DNA of 64,000 nucleotides. It comes from Limosilactobacillus alvi. Its GTDB lineage: Bacteria > Bacillota > Bacilli > Lactobacillales > Lactobacillaceae. Within the stretch, counting starts at the first letter, position 1, and each line of letters opens with the position of its first letter. The stretch lies in the NCBI RefSeq assembly GCF_016900115.1, contig NZ_JACJJQ010000002.1, forward strand, positions 38,146-102,145, written 5' to 3'. Below are positions 1 through 9,077 of the stretch, piece by piece. The notes below the pieces were generated by a model, which was not told the origin of the DNA, did no database searches, and was given only the letters and a program-made list of their open reading frames with translations. A program made the translations under genes and the position numbers.

Positions 1-443
1 ACTATTCCCTAACGGATGCCCTCATGATTCGGCGACATTTGGAAGTCCTAGCTGGAGCTGGGTTGCATTTGAGTACCTTTGGTCAGAATAGTTTTTTGAT
101 TCAAGAACATCCAACTTGGTTTGTGGCCGGGCAAGAAGAGGCAACGATTCGAGAAATGATTGATTGGGTCTTAAAGGATGGTCGGATTACGGTAGCTAAT
201 TTTCGGGAGAAAACGGCAATTATGATGAGTTGTAAACGAGCAATTAAGGCTAACCACCACCTTGATCAACGAGAAGCGGTAGCCTTGTTAAAACGATTGC
301 CAAGTTGTGAAAATCCCTTTAATTGTCCCCATGGGCGGCCCGTATTGATTCATTTGACCGACCGAGATCTAGAAAAAATGTTTAAGCGGATTCAGGATAG
401 TCATCAACCATATGCCGGGGAATTTGACGATCATGAATTTTAG
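1..443 (+). CDS. mutL: DNA mismatch repair protein MutL, C-terminal part (partial)
   Basis: The frame is open from the left edge (base 3) to the stop at 441-443, so the gene starts outside the window; the ATG at 24 is internal. The visible 147 codons are the C-terminal dimerisation/endonuclease domain of MutL, which nicks DNA during mismatch repair. Diagnostic pieces are an SCKRAIKA segment, matching the family's ACHKAIRA-type motif, and CPHGRP (bases 324-341), a metal-site motif of endonuclease-type MutL. The other endonuclease motif (DQHAAQER) would lie upstream of the window. It is followed 14 bases later by ruvA, the usual mutL-ruvA-ruvB order in lactobacilli. Confidence 0.93.
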   Translation, partial: YSLTDALMIRRHLEVLAGAGLHLSTFGQNSFLIQEHPTWFVAGQEEATIREMIDWVLKDGRITVANFREKTAIMMSCKRAIKANHHLDQREAVALLKRLPSCENPFNCPHGRPVLIHLTDRDLEKMFKRIQDSHQPYAGEFDDHEF

Positions 444-457
444 GAAGGAATAAGTTA

Positions 458-1060
458 ATGTACGAATATTTGAAAGGTTATGTCACCATTGTTAAGCCAA
501 CCTACATTGTAGTTGAGGTCAATGGGGTTGGTTTTCGCCTAGCAGTGGCAAACCCGTATGCCTACGAAGTGAATGCTGATAAGCTAGTGACCGTTTACGT
601 TTATCAAGCCGTTAAAGATGACAGCATTACCCTCTTCGGGTTTCAAAGTGGCGATGAAAAGCAACTCTTTGAAAAGCTTATCAGTGTTTCTGGCATTGGG
701 CCGAAGAGTGGGTTAGCAATCCTTGCTAATCCGGATCACCAAGCTTTGATTCAAGCAATTCGGGAAAATAATGCTAACTATCTCGCAAAGTTCCCGGGGA
801 TTGGTAAGAAGACGGCTTCCCGGATTATTATTGAATTGCAAGATAAGGTAGATAGTCTCCTCCCAACAAATGAACTCGACTTTACGATTAAGGCAACCAA
901 AGTGGCAGCTAATCCAGCCTTAGAAGATGCCTTAGCGGCCTTGAAAGCCTTAGGCTATGCGGAAAGAGACGTAAAGCAAGTTGAAAAGAAGCTTTTGCAA
1001 GGTGAGGACGCCCTAACAACCGATCAATATCTCCGGGAAGGTTTGAAGTTACTGAACTAG
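458..1060 (+). CDS. ruvA: Holliday junction branch migration protein RuvA
   Basis: The 200-residue protein matches full-length RuvA, which binds four-way junctions as a tetramer and loads the RuvB motor. The N-terminal OB-fold begins MYEYLKGYV. It is followed by helix-hairpin-helix segments ([14 protein letters not shown], then [13 protein letters not shown]) that contact DNA, and a C-terminal helical domain ([15 protein letters not shown]) that contacts RuvB. The start is supported by an AGGAAGGA ribosome site 7-8 bases upstream. It is 24 bases from ruvB and probably cotranscribed with mutL and ruvB. Confidence 0.97.
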   Translation: MYEYLKGYVTIVKPTYIVVEVNGVGFRLAVANPYAYEVNADKLVTVYVYQAVKDDSITLFGFQSGDEKQLFEKLISVSGIGPKSGLAILANPDHQALIQAIRENNANYLAKFPGIGKKTASRIIIELQDKVDSLLPTNELDFTIKATKVAANPALEDALAALKALGYAERDVKQVEKKLLQGEDALTTDQYLREGLKLLN

Positions 1061-1084
1061 AATTTTTAAGTTAGGGGGAAAAGA

Positions 1085-2110
1085 ATGGCAACCGAAGAAC
1101 ATGGGGTCATGGGACCAGATGTTGAAAATGACGCCGAAGGTCAATTAGAAGTTAGTCTTCGACCGCAGACCTTAGCGACTTATATTGGGCAACAAAAGAT
1201 TAAAGACGAACTGAAGGTCTATATTGCGGCAGCTAAAGCCAGAGAAGAAGCTCTTGACCACGTCCTCTTATATGGACCACCCGGTTTAGGGAAAACGACG
1301 TTAGCAATGGTGATTGCCAATGAGATGGAAGTGGGGATTAAGACCACTTCTGGTCCAGCAATTGAAAAGCCGGGGGACTTAGTGGCCCTGTTAAATGAAT
1401 TGAAGCCGGGGGATGTCTTGTTTATTGATGAGATTCATCGGCTACCGAAAGTGGTTGAAGAAATGTTGTACTCGGCAATGGAAGACTACTACATCGATAT
1501 TGTCGTCGGCGAAGGCCCAACCGCTCATCCGGTTCATTTCCCATTGCCACCATTTACCTTGGTGGGGGCAACGACCCGGGTTGGGTTATTATCAGCACCA
1601 CTGCGGGATCGGTTTGGAATTATTGAACGCTTAGCTTACTACCAACCAAGCGAACTTGAACAGATCATTAATCGGAGTGCGCGGATTTTTACGACGGCAA
1701 TTAATCCAGCCGGAGCGAAAGCCTTAGCCTGGCGGTCGCGAGGGACCCCGCGGATTGCAAACCGGCTTTTAAAACGGGTACGAGACTTTGCCCAAGTTGC
1801 GGGCAAAGATGAAATCGATGAAGCAAGTGTTGATCGGGCCTTGACAATGCTTGACGTGGATCAAAAAGGGTTAGATGCTACCGACCGGAAGATGTTACTT
1901 ACGATGATAAACTATTATGGTGGTGGCCCAGTTGGGGTTAAAACGATTGCGGCCAATATTGGGGAAGAAGCGGCGACAATTGAAGAAGTTTACGAACCAT
2001 ATCTCCTCCAGATCGGCTTTATTTCCCGGACGCCGCGGGGACGGTTAGTCACTCCAGCAGCTTATGAACATCTTGGAATTCCCTTTCCAGACCAAGGAGG
2101 TAAAGCATGA
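1085..2110 (+). CDS. ruvB: Holliday junction branch migration ATPase RuvB
   Basis: RuvB is the AAA+ motor that drives branch migration with RuvA. The 341-residue protein has Walker A GPPGLGKT (residues 64-71), Walker B/DEIH (115-118), sensor-like GATTR and the arginine finger region APLRDRFG. The C-terminal winged helix ends ...[14 protein letters not shown]. The start follows a GGGGGAAAA site. The stop overlaps the next ATG by four bases, so the TGT-like gene downstream is translationally coupled. Confidence 0.97.
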   Translation: MATEEHGVMGPDVENDAEGQLEVSLRPQTLATYIGQQKIKDELKVYIAAAKAREEALDHVLLYGPPGLGKTTLAMVIANEMEVGIKTTSGPAIEKPGDLVALLNELKPGDVLFIDEIHRLPKVVEEMLYSAMEDYYIDIVVGEGPTAHPVHFPLPPFTLVGATTRVGLLSAPLRDRFGIIERLAYYQPSELEQIINRSARIFTTAINPAGAKALAWRSRGTPRIANRLLKRVRDFAQVAGKDEIDEASVDRALTMLDVDQKGLDATDRKMLLTMINYYGGGPVGVKTIAANIGEEAATIEEVYEPYLLQIGFISRTPRGRLVTPAAYEHLGIPFPDQGGKA

Positions 2111-3021
2111 CGGAATTTGTCCCATACTTTCAAGCAGCCTGGCTACCAGTTTTAGGTTCCCAATTGCAGGCCGTTGGGGTTCAAACCTTAGCGGTGAAGC
2201 TGGTTGATTACGAACGCCAACCGGGATTTAACTTGATTAACCAAGCCGGAGGGTTAAAGTCGTTACTTAACTGGTCAGGTCAGTTAATGACCTTAGCGGG
2301 GGACTTTGCTCCGGTTCGTAAAGTAAAAAAGAACTTGGCGAAGACGGGAATCCATTATCAAGATCCGCAGAATCAAGCGAAATTGACCCTAACGCCGGCA
2401 ACTTATCAACAATGGCAAACAGCTACCAAGGCAGAGATTACCGTGGGAATGTTTCAAAATCCAGATTATTACGCCCCCGTCGACGATCTTGAACGGGCAA
2501 TGCAAGCCAACATTGAATGGAATCAAGGTGCTTCGGCAACTTTTTTGCCGGTTTTGGGAGCCGGCTTAAAGGCGCTCCGCCAAGCAAGTATCGCTGCTTT
2601 ACCCAATAATATCGGGGCTTTCATTACTAACTTGCCGCCAGTTGCAGAACTTACGGAATGGCAACGGAGCCTTGAGTTAACCTTAAAACTGTTACCAAAG
2701 GGGACTTCAACGGCAGTCGTTGCTCCGAATCTGGCAACAATTGAGTTGAGTCAGAAGCTCGGCATTGACTACATCTTGTCAGCTTGGCCACTTAAACAGG
2801 GGTTAGGCGGCAAGGCCTTGGTTGATGGTGAAGTTGTCAACTTGCGGCACCAAGCATTTGGGGGACAGTTCAGTCCGCTTGAAGCTGGTTGCAATTGTCC
2901 GGCCTGCACTGGCTTTACGCGAGCAAGCTTGCACGCGATGTTACATGCTAAAGAACCATTAGCAAGTCGCTTACTCTTACTCCATAACGTAAAAGAAATT
3001 ATCAAACAAACCGGAAAGTAG
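2107..3021 (+). CDS. tRNA-guanine transglycosylase-like protein, catalytic residues lost
   Basis: This 304-residue protein aligns by eye with bacterial TGT (about 380 residues), the enzyme that exchanges guanine for preQ1 in tRNA anticodons. The zinc site is intact: C262, C264, C267 and H293 in a [12 protein letters not shown] context. The catalytic core is not. The TDSGG motif reads TLAGD (first Asp to L63), the AFDE base-binding Asp is Q117, the VQGG motif reads VLGA, and the nucleophile position in D(M/F)FDCVLPTR reads [10 protein letters not shown] (S225). I infer a non-catalytic TGT paralogue, perhaps an RNA-binding or partner subunit like eukaryotic QTRT2. It starts from an AAGGAGG site, overlaps ruvB, and occupies the place where lactobacilli often carry queA-tgt; queA is absent here. 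Confidence 0.75.
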   Translation: MTEFVPYFQAAWLPVLGSQLQAVGVQTLAVKLVDYERQPGFNLINQAGGLKSLLNWSGQLMTLAGDFAPVRKVKKNLAKTGIHYQDPQNQAKLTLTPATYQQWQTATKAEITVGMFQNPDYYAPVDDLERAMQANIEWNQGASATFLPVLGAGLKALRQASIAALPNNIGAFITNLPPVAELTEWQRSLELTLKLLPKGTSTAVVAPNLATIELSQKLGIDYILSAWPLKQGLGGKALVDGEVVNLRHQAFGGQFSPLEAGCNCPACTGFTRASLHAMLHAKEPLASRLLLLHNVKEIIKQTGK

Positions 3022-3089
3022 TTTGCTTTTCAAGACTTTTCTGGTATCGTTGTTGTTAGCAATGTTTATGATAGAAAGGAAGAAAACAG

Positions 3090-3506
3090 TTGAACAACGG
3101 AATGTCTAGTATTTTATTAATTGTGTTGATGGTGGCTTTAATGTACTTCTTCATGATCCGCCCACAACAAAAGCAACAAAAGAAGCATCAAGCTATGATG
3201 AGCCAATTAAAGCCAGGTGATCACGTGGTTACGATTGGCCGACTTCATGGGGTGGTTTCTGAAGTTGACAACCAAAAGCGGACGGTTACCTTAGATTGCG
3301 AAGGAATCTACTTAGTCTTTGACCTTGGCGCAATCCAACGGGTTGAATCCCAAGCCGCAACCGAAGCACCAGCTAGTGCTACGCCGACTGAAGAAAAAGA
3401 AGCTAAGGCAGATAACGACAAAGCCGAAGCTCCAAAGGAAGAAGCCGCTGAAGCTGATGAATCAGCTAAGGATGATGCCGAAGCCCCAAAGGATGAAAAG
3501 GAATAA
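3090..3506 (+). CDS. yajC: Preprotein translocase accessory subunit YajC
   Basis: YajC is a small single-span membrane protein associated with SecDF. Residues 5-22 form the membrane helix, followed by the signature MIRPQQKQQKKHQ and a GDHVVTIGRLHG beta segment. TTG at 3090 is the preferred start because an AAAGGAAG site lies 6-7 bases ahead; ATG 3102 would be too far from it. The last 45 or so residues are a low-complexity acidic Glu/Ala/Asp/Lys tail not seen in most YajC proteins. A strong terminator follows. Confidence 0.93.
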   Translation: MNNGMSSILLIVLMVALMYFFMIRPQQKQQKKHQAMMSQLKPGDHVVTIGRLHGVVSEVDNQKRTVTLDCEGIYLVFDLGAIQRVESQAATEAPASATPTEEKEAKADNDKAEAPKEEAAEADESAKDDAEAPKDEKE

Positions 3507-3514
3507 CCAAAATC

Positions 3515-3552
3515 GAGCTACCTTCGTGAGTTTGCGAAAGGTAGCTTTTTAA
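3515..3552 (+). terminator. Rho-independent terminator after yajC
   Basis: GCTACCTTCG and CGAAAGGTAGC form a long stem around a short loop, followed by a T run. It ends the mutL-ruvAB-yajC transcription unit. Confidence 0.9.
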
Positions 3553-3637
3553 TTTAACAGAAAATATCCCAGACAAACCAAAATTTTGTTATAATTAATT
3601 GTTACTGATTAAATAAGACTTTGGAAAGGAAGCCATC

Positions 3638-4585
3638 ATGGACACATTAGCTGAGATTTACAATGCGATTGACAAGTATTCGAAGATTATTATTCATCGC
3701 CATCAACGCCCTGATCCGGACGCTATTGGTTCCCAAGTGGGGTTAGCTGAAATTCTAAAGGCTTCCTTCCCTTACAAGGAAATATACGTTGTTGGTAAAG
3801 ATATCCCCAGTCTTGATTGGATTGGAACAATGGATACGGTCGATGGGGATGATTATAATAATGCCCTTGTCATCGTAACTGATACCGCCAATGCGCCGCG
3901 GGTTGATGACCGGCGCTTCGATAACGGGAGTCTCCTAATTAAGATTGACCACCATCCGAATGACGAGCCCTTTGGTGATTTAATGTGGATCCGGCCAGAA
4001 GCTTCCAGTACTTCTGAAATGATCTACGACTTTTATCAACACTTTGCTAAGCAACTAGTCTTACCTAAGAAGGCAGCGGATGCCCTTTATGCTGGGATTA
4101 TTGGCGATACTGGCCGCTTTCTTTACCCAGCCACTTCAGCGCGGACGATGTTAGTTGCCGGTGCTTTAATGGCTGCTGGAGCTGATGCAGCAGCCATTAA
4201 CCAACGCGAAAACGAAATTTCTTTGGCGGCCGCGCGGTTGTCAGCTTATGTTTATCAAAACCTCCAAATTAAGGATGGGGCTGGGTATTTAGTCTTAGAA
4301 CAAGCCACCCTAGATGAATTTGGGATTACCGAAGCAGGGACGTCGGCAATTGTTTCGCTTCCTGGTCGAATTAGCGATGTTTTGGCCTGGGCGATCTTCG
4401 TTGTCCAAGGAGATGGCCATTACCGGATCCGGCTTCGTTCTAAGGGCCCTGAAATTAACGGCTTAGCTAAGGCCCACAATGGTGGCGGTCATCCACTGGC
4501 TTCTGGGGCCCAAGCCGCTGACCATGCCGAAATTAACCAAGTAATTCAAGAATTAACAACTTTAACCAAAAACTTTAAAAAGTAA
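3638..4585 (+). CDS. nrnA: Bifunctional oligoribonuclease / pAp phosphatase NrnA (DHH family)
   Basis: The 315-residue DHH/DHHA1 phosphoesterase degrades short RNA oligomers and 3'-phosphoadenosine 5'-phosphate in low-GC Gram-positives. The metal motifs are RPDPDAIGS (24-32), VTDTAN, DHHP (104-107) and GDTGRF. The C-terminal DHHA1 substrate motif is GGGHPLASGA (about 282-291). A TATAAT-like box lies about 45 bases upstream and an AAAGGAAG site precedes the ATG. The helicase gene follows 23 bases later, suggesting a small RNA-turnover operon. Confidence 0.93.
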   Translation: MDTLAEIYNAIDKYSKIIIHRHQRPDPDAIGSQVGLAEILKASFPYKEIYVVGKDIPSLDWIGTMDTVDGDDYNNALVIVTDTANAPRVDDRRFDNGSLLIKIDHHPNDEPFGDLMWIRPEASSTSEMIYDFYQHFAKQLVLPKKAADALYAGIIGDTGRFLYPATSARTMLVAGALMAAGADAAAINQRENEISLAAARLSAYVYQNLQIKDGAGYLVLEQATLDEFGITEAGTSAIVSLPGRISDVLAWAIFVVQGDGHYRIRLRSKGPEINGLAKAHNGGGHPLASGAQAADHAEINQVIQELTTLTKNFKK

Positions 4586-4611
4586 GCGAATGTAACTGAA
4601 AGGAGGCAATG

Positions 4612-5991
4612 ATGCCTAAATTTAATGAGCTCAATTTAGCGCCATGGCTGATGCCAGCGATTGATGATTTAAAGTTCCACGAGCCAACGCCAGTCCAGGC
4701 GAAGGTGATTCCGTTGATTTTGCAAGGGAAGAGTGTCGTTGGTCAATCCCAAACGGGGAGTGGGAAAACTCACGCTTTCTTGTTACCAATCTTTTCCAAG
4801 CTCGATCCAGCAAATCAAACAGTTCAAGCGGTAATTACCACGCCAAGTCGGGAATTAGCTTACCAAATCTACAGTGCGGCGAAGCAATTAAACCAGTTTG
4901 CGCCAACCCCCTTTACCATTCATAACTATGTTGGGGGAACCGATAAGCAACATCAAGTGGAACAACTTTCCCGAAAGCAACCTCAATTGGTCATCGGGAC
5001 GCCGGGACGGATCTTAGACTTAATTAATTCCCAAGCCTTAGATATCCACTTGGCAACCCAGTTCGTGATTGATGAAGCTGATATGACTTTGGATATGGGC
5101 TTTTTGGAACCAGTTGACCAAATTGCGGCGCATTTCCCGGAAGCATTACAAATGATGGTGTTCTCCGCGACGATTCCCCAAGGATTACGGCCATTCTTGA
5201 AGAAGTACCTAGAAAACCCAGTCATTGAAGAAATTCCAACCGAAACGGTGATTAATCCAAACGTGGAAAACTGGTTAATGTCCACTAAGGGCCGAGATAA
5301 GAACGACTTAGTCTACCGGCTCTTAACGCTTGGGGAACCATTTTTAGCGCTAGTTTTTGCTAACACTCGAGAACGGGCAGAAGAACTCCACGCTTATCTA
5401 ATGGAACGGGGCTTAAAGGTTGCCTTGATTCATGGGGGCTTAGAACCACGGGAGCGGAAAAAGACAATGCGCCAAGTTCGCAATATGGACTATCAATACA
5501 TTGTCGCCACCGACTTGGCAGCACGGGGAATTGACCTCGATGGAGTTTCCTTAGTGCTTAACGATGATATTCCAACGGACCTGGAATACTTTATTCACCG
5601 GGTTGGTCGGACAGGGCGAGGAAACCTCAAAGGAACGGCGATTACCCTTTACGCACCAGCCGAAGACGACCTAGTTGCTAAATTAGAAGCTCGAGGAATT
5701 AAATTTATTCCAAAGGTACTACAAAATGGCCGCGTAAAGACGACTTACGACCGAAACCGTCGCCAATCCTATCATCGGCGTAAAATGGCCCTCGATCCCA
5801 GTCTGAAGGGTTTTGTCAAGAAGACGAAGAAAAAGGTTAAGCCAGGTTATAAGAAGCGGATTAAGTCCAAGATTAAAGAGGATGAACGCCAAAAGGCTAA
5901 ACAAGAAATGCGGCACAAACAACGGAAGGCTAAACGTGCTCGTCAAAAGCAACACCGCATTGAGCGCGCCCGGCAAAAACAGGGCGAATAG
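4612..5991 (+). CDS. DEAD-box RNA helicase (CshB-like)
   Basis: An ATP-dependent RNA helicase of about 459 residues. Motifs in order: Q-motif region FHEPTPVQ, Walker A QTGSGKT, PSRELA, TPGR, DEAD (about 154-157), SAT, TRERAEEL, and HRVGRTGRG. A very basic C-terminal extension of about 80 Lys/Arg-rich residues probably binds RNA. The order and tail suggest the CshB subgroup, by inference. Two adjacent ATGs exist; 4612 lies five bases after AGGAGG and 4609 only two, so 4612 is chosen. It follows nrnA closely and is likely cotranscribed. Confidence 0.92.
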   Translation: MPKFNELNLAPWLMPAIDDLKFHEPTPVQAKVIPLILQGKSVVGQSQTGSGKTHAFLLPIFSKLDPANQTVQAVITTPSRELAYQIYSAAKQLNQFAPTPFTIHNYVGGTDKQHQVEQLSRKQPQLVIGTPGRILDLINSQALDIHLATQFVIDEADMTLDMGFLEPVDQIAAHFPEALQMMVFSATIPQGLRPFLKKYLENPVIEEIPTETVINPNVENWLMSTKGRDKNDLVYRLLTLGEPFLALVFANTRERAEELHAYLMERGLKVALIHGGLEPRERKKTMRQVRNMDYQYIVATDLAARGIDLDGVSLVLNDDIPTDLEYFIHRVGRTGRGNLKGTAITLYAPAEDDLVAKLEARGIKFIPKVLQNGRVKTTYDRNRRQSYHRRKMALDPSLKGFVKKTKKKVKPGYKKRIKSKIKEDERQKAKQEMRHKQRKAKRARQKQHRIERARQKQGE

Positions 5992-6028
5992 TTTATCAGG
6001 CGACATAGTGCGCAAGCTAGCTTTTCTG

Positions 6029-6114
6029 AGGAATTTGCTCCAGCTAAGGACTCATCCTTGAATCCGTCACTGCCGGTTTCCACGGCTGATGGTCCTTATC
6101 ATCGCAGATTTCCT
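6029..6114. other. Imperfect long hairpin between the helicase gene and alaS
   Basis: Nested complementary blocks are visible: AGGAA/TTCCT, TGC/GCA, AAGGAC/GTCCTT, CAT/ATG and GCCG/CGGC around a seven-base loop. There is no T run on the plus strand, so it is not a clear terminator. It ends just upstream of the alaS promoter. It could be a processed 3' end, a small RNA or a palindromic repeat. Confidence 0.5.
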
Positions 6115-6132
6115 GGAAAAGTTGTTATTAAC

Positions 6133-6161
6133 TTGATTTCAGTTAGAGCCTTTTGTATAAT
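6133..6161 (+). promoter_or_regulatory. Sigma-A promoter of the alaS T-box leader
   Basis: TTGATT (6133-6138) and TATAAT (6156-6161) are separated by exactly 17 bases. The predicted transcription start is near 6168, just ahead of T-box stem I. Confidence 0.8.
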
Positions 6162-6167
6162 GTTAGC

Positions 6168-6360
6168 GTATTTGGGACATGATCTAAGTTAGAACAAGTT
6201 TCAGCGAGCCACGGAAAGATGAAAAGTGGTAATTTGGGGCTTAGGTTGCTACCCAGTTTTGAAAATAATAATAATGTGCTTAAAGTGGCTACGAAATCCA
6301 TCGTTGCAAGCAGAGTGGTACCGCGTCTTGGCGTCTCTGTTCCAACGGTGGATTTTGTTT
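6168..6360 (+). promoter_or_regulatory. T-box riboswitch (alanine tRNA) controlling alaS
   Basis: The leader carries the T-box core AGAGTGGTACCGCG (about 6312-6325), whose bulge pairs with the NCCA end of uncharged tRNA. Stem I has the AGCGAGCC AG-bulge region and a GTTGCTACC segment whose GCT (6248-6250) is the likely alanine specifier codon. The terminator arm is formed by AATCCATCGTTG pairing with CAACGGTGGATT followed by T-rich sequence. Uncharged tRNA-Ala is expected to stabilise the antiterminator and allow alaS transcription. Confidence 0.93.
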
Positions 6361-6377
6361 TATAAGAAAGGATGAGA

Positions 6378-9029
6378 ATGGTGAAAGAACTAAAGAAGCT
6401 TAACAGCGCTCAAGTCCGGCGAATGTATTTGGACTTCTTTATCCAACACGGACACACGGAAATGCCAAGTCGTTCCCTCGTACCAGTTGATGATCCAACC
6501 TTACTTTGGATCAACTCTGGGGTGGCAACGATGAAGAAGTACTTTGACGGGCAAGTTGTTCCTAAGAATCCCCGGATGACTTCTTCTCAAAAGAGCATTC
6601 GGACTAACGATATTGAAAACGTGGGGAAGACAGCCCGGCACCACACAATGTTTGAAATGCTGGGGAACTTCTCCGTTGGGGACTACTTCAAGGATGATGT
6701 TATTCCTTGGGCTTGGGAACTTTTAACTAGCGATGAATGGTTTGGCTTCGATCCGGAACGCCTTTACATCACTTACTATCCAAAGGATGATGCGGCCAAG
6801 AAGGATTGGTTGAAGGCTGGGGTTAAAGAAGATCACTTAATTCCAGATCAAGATAATTTCTGGGATATTGGTCAAGGTCCTTCTGGTCCTGATACGGAAA
6901 TTTTCTACGACCGGGGGCAAGAGTTTAACAACCTTCCCGAAGATGATCCCGAAAGTTACCCAGGCGGTGAAAACGAACGGTACCTGGAAATTTGGAATAT
7001 TGTTTTCTCTCAATTCAACCATACTCCAGAAGATACTTATGAACCATTGCCACATAAGAACATTGATACGGGGATGGGCCTGGAACGGGTGGTTTCCATT
7101 TTTGAAAACGCCCCAACCAACTTTGAAACCGATCTCTTTATGCCATTAATCAAGCAAGTCGAAGGCTTCAGTGATGGTAAGCAGTACGGTAAAAACAAGA
7201 CTGACGATATCCAATTTAAGATTATCGCTGACCACATCCGGTCAATTACCTTTGCCATTAATGATGGAGCTTTGCCTTCTAACATGGGGCGGGGTTACGT
7301 TATTCGGCGGCTCTTACGGCGGTCGGTTGTGGCCGGCAAGAAGTTAGGCATCGATGAACCATTCTTGGCTAAGATGGTGCCGACGGTCGGTGAAATTATG
7401 AAGGACTACTACCCAGATGTCCTTGAAAACGCCGATTATGTTGCCAAGGTCATTAAGTCTGAAGAAGACCGGTTTAGTGCAACCTTGAACGGTGGTTTAA
7501 GCCTCTTAAACCAAGTGATCGAAGAAGCTAAGACTACTGGCACCAAGCAAATTGATGGGCAAACGGCCTTCAAACTTTACGATACTTATGGTTTCCCGGT
7601 TGAATTAACCGAAGAATATGCCGCTGACGAAGGTTTGACGGTTGATGATAAGGGCTTCGCGGCTGCCATGACCGAACAACAAAACCGGGCGCGGAATGCG
7701 CGGGACATGGATAACGGGATGGGGGTTCAAACTGACCTCTGGACCGACTTTAAGGATGAAAGTAAGTATGTTGGTTACACAGACCTTGAAGTTGAAAATG
7801 CCAAGGTAATTGGTTTAGCTAGCGATGGTCAACATGTCGAAAGTGCTGATCCAAGTGCAAAGGATGTCGAAGTAATTTTTGACCAAACGCCATTCTACGC
7901 TGAAATGGGTGGTCAAGTTGCTGATACTGGTGACATCATTGATAATTACGGCAAGGTTGTTGGCCGGGTGGTTGATGTTCAACACGCACCAAACCAACAA
8001 AACTTACACCGGGTACAATTAAGCGAACCATTGAAGCTTGGGGCCCGTTACAAGTTAGTCGTTGACCGGGCGCGGCACTTGAAGATTGAAAAGAACCACA
8101 CGGCAACTCACTTGTTAGACCAAGCATTACGGAACGTCCTTGGTGGCCATACGCAACAAGCTGGTTCTTTAGTGGAAGCCCACTATCTGCGGTTTGACTT
8201 TAATCACTTTGGCCAAGTAACGGCTGAAGACCTGAAGAAGGTTGAAGATATGGTTAATGAACAAATCTGGAAAGAAATTCCAGTGACGACCGTGGAAACC
8301 GATATTGAATCTGCGAAGAAGATGGGGGCAATTGCGCTCTTCTCCGACAAGTACGGTGATACCGTCCGGGTTGTTAAGATCGGGGATTTCAACACCGAAT
8401 TTTGTGGTGGGGACCACGTTAAGAACACTAATGAACTGGGCCTCTTTAAGATTGTTTCTGAAGGTGGGGTTGGTGCCGGAGTTCGGCGGATCGAAGCGGT
8501 GACGGCAAGTGATGCCTTCAAATTTATGCAAGAACGGCTTGACTTACTTGACCAAGCAGCTAGTGAAGTTAAAGCTGCCCAAGTTAAGGATGTGCCACAT
8601 CGCTTAGCTGAAATCCAAGCTGACTTGAAGGAAACGAAGAAGGCTAACGAAGCCTTACAAGCTAAGGTAGCTGCCCAACAAGCTGGGGCTGCCTTTGATA
8701 AAGTTGAAACTACGCCAAAGGGTTCTTTGATTGCAGCGGTGGTTAAAGTTGCTGGAATGGGTCAATTACGACAAATGGCCGACGAGTGGCGACAAAAGAA
8801 CTTGTCTGATGTACTGGTTCTTGGAACAGCGGTTGACGACAAGGCGAACTTGTTAGTTGCTGTAAGTGATGCCAAGAGCAAGGAACTGAAGGCCGGCGAC
8901 TTGATTAAGGCGATTGCTCCAGCTATCAATGGTGGTGGTGGCGGTCGGCCAACCCTTGCCCAAGCTGGTGGTAAGAATCCTGCCGGTTTGCAAACCGCAA
9001 TTGACCAAGCAAAGGAATGGATGAAATAG
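6378..9029 (+). CDS. alaS: Alanyl-tRNA synthetase
   Basis: AlaRS charges tRNA-Ala. The 883-residue protein has the usual order: class II catalytic domain beginning SAQVRRMYLDFF with the motif region MFEMLGNFSVGDY, a tRNA-recognition region, the editing domain with HTATH (574-578) and CGGDH (676-680) zinc ligands, and a C-terminal DHHA1 domain with GGGGGRPTLAQAGG. ATG 6378 is chosen because the preceding AAAGGA lies five bases ahead; the earlier ATG at 6372 overlaps that site. It is regulated by the upstream T-box. Confidence 0.97.
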   Translation: MVKELKKLNSAQVRRMYLDFFIQHGHTEMPSRSLVPVDDPTLLWINSGVATMKKYFDGQVVPKNPRMTSSQKSIRTNDIENVGKTARHHTMFEMLGNFSVGDYFKDDVIPWAWELLTSDEWFGFDPERLYITYYPKDDAAKKDWLKAGVKEDHLIPDQDNFWDIGQGPSGPDTEIFYDRGQEFNNLPEDDPESYPGGENERYLEIWNIVFSQFNHTPEDTYEPLPHKNIDTGMGLERVVSIFENAPTNFETDLFMPLIKQVEGFSDGKQYGKNKTDDIQFKIIADHIRSITFAINDGALPSNMGRGYVIRRLLRRSVVAGKKLGIDEPFLAKMVPTVGEIMKDYYPDVLENADYVAKVIKSEEDRFSATLNGGLSLLNQVIEEAKTTGTKQIDGQTAFKLYDTYGFPVELTEEYAADEGLTVDDKGFAAAMTEQQNRARNARDMDNGMGVQTDLWTDFKDESKYVGYTDLEVENAKVIGLASDGQHVESADPSAKDVEVIFDQTPFYAEMGGQVADTGDIIDNYGKVVGRVVDVQHAPNQQNLHRVQLSEPLKLGARYKLVVDRARHLKIEKNHTATHLLDQALRNVLGGHTQQAGSLVEAHYLRFDFNHFGQVTAEDLKKVEDMVNEQIWKEIPVTTVETDIESAKKMGAIALFSDKYGDTVRVVKIGDFNTEFCGGDHVKNTNELGLFKIVSEGGVGAGVRRIEAVTASDAFKFMQERLDLLDQAASEVKAAQVKDVPHRLAEIQADLKETKKANEALQAKVAAQQAGAAFDKVETTPKGSLIAAVVKVAGMGQLRQMADEWRQKNLSDVLVLGTAVDDKANLLVAVSDAKSKELKAGDLIKAIAPAINGGGGGRPTLAQAGGKNPAGLQTAIDQAKEWMK

Positions 9030-9077
9030 CAAGGCTGATTTGTAACTACTAGTGGTTAACTTAAAAGTTAAAAGAGA

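Noticed and set aside
3345-3506. Acidic YajC tail as a frameshift artefact
   Set aside because: The frame continues smoothly to a stop just before a strong terminator, and Glu/Ala/Lys-rich tails occur in some lactobacillar YajC proteins, so it is accepted as real.
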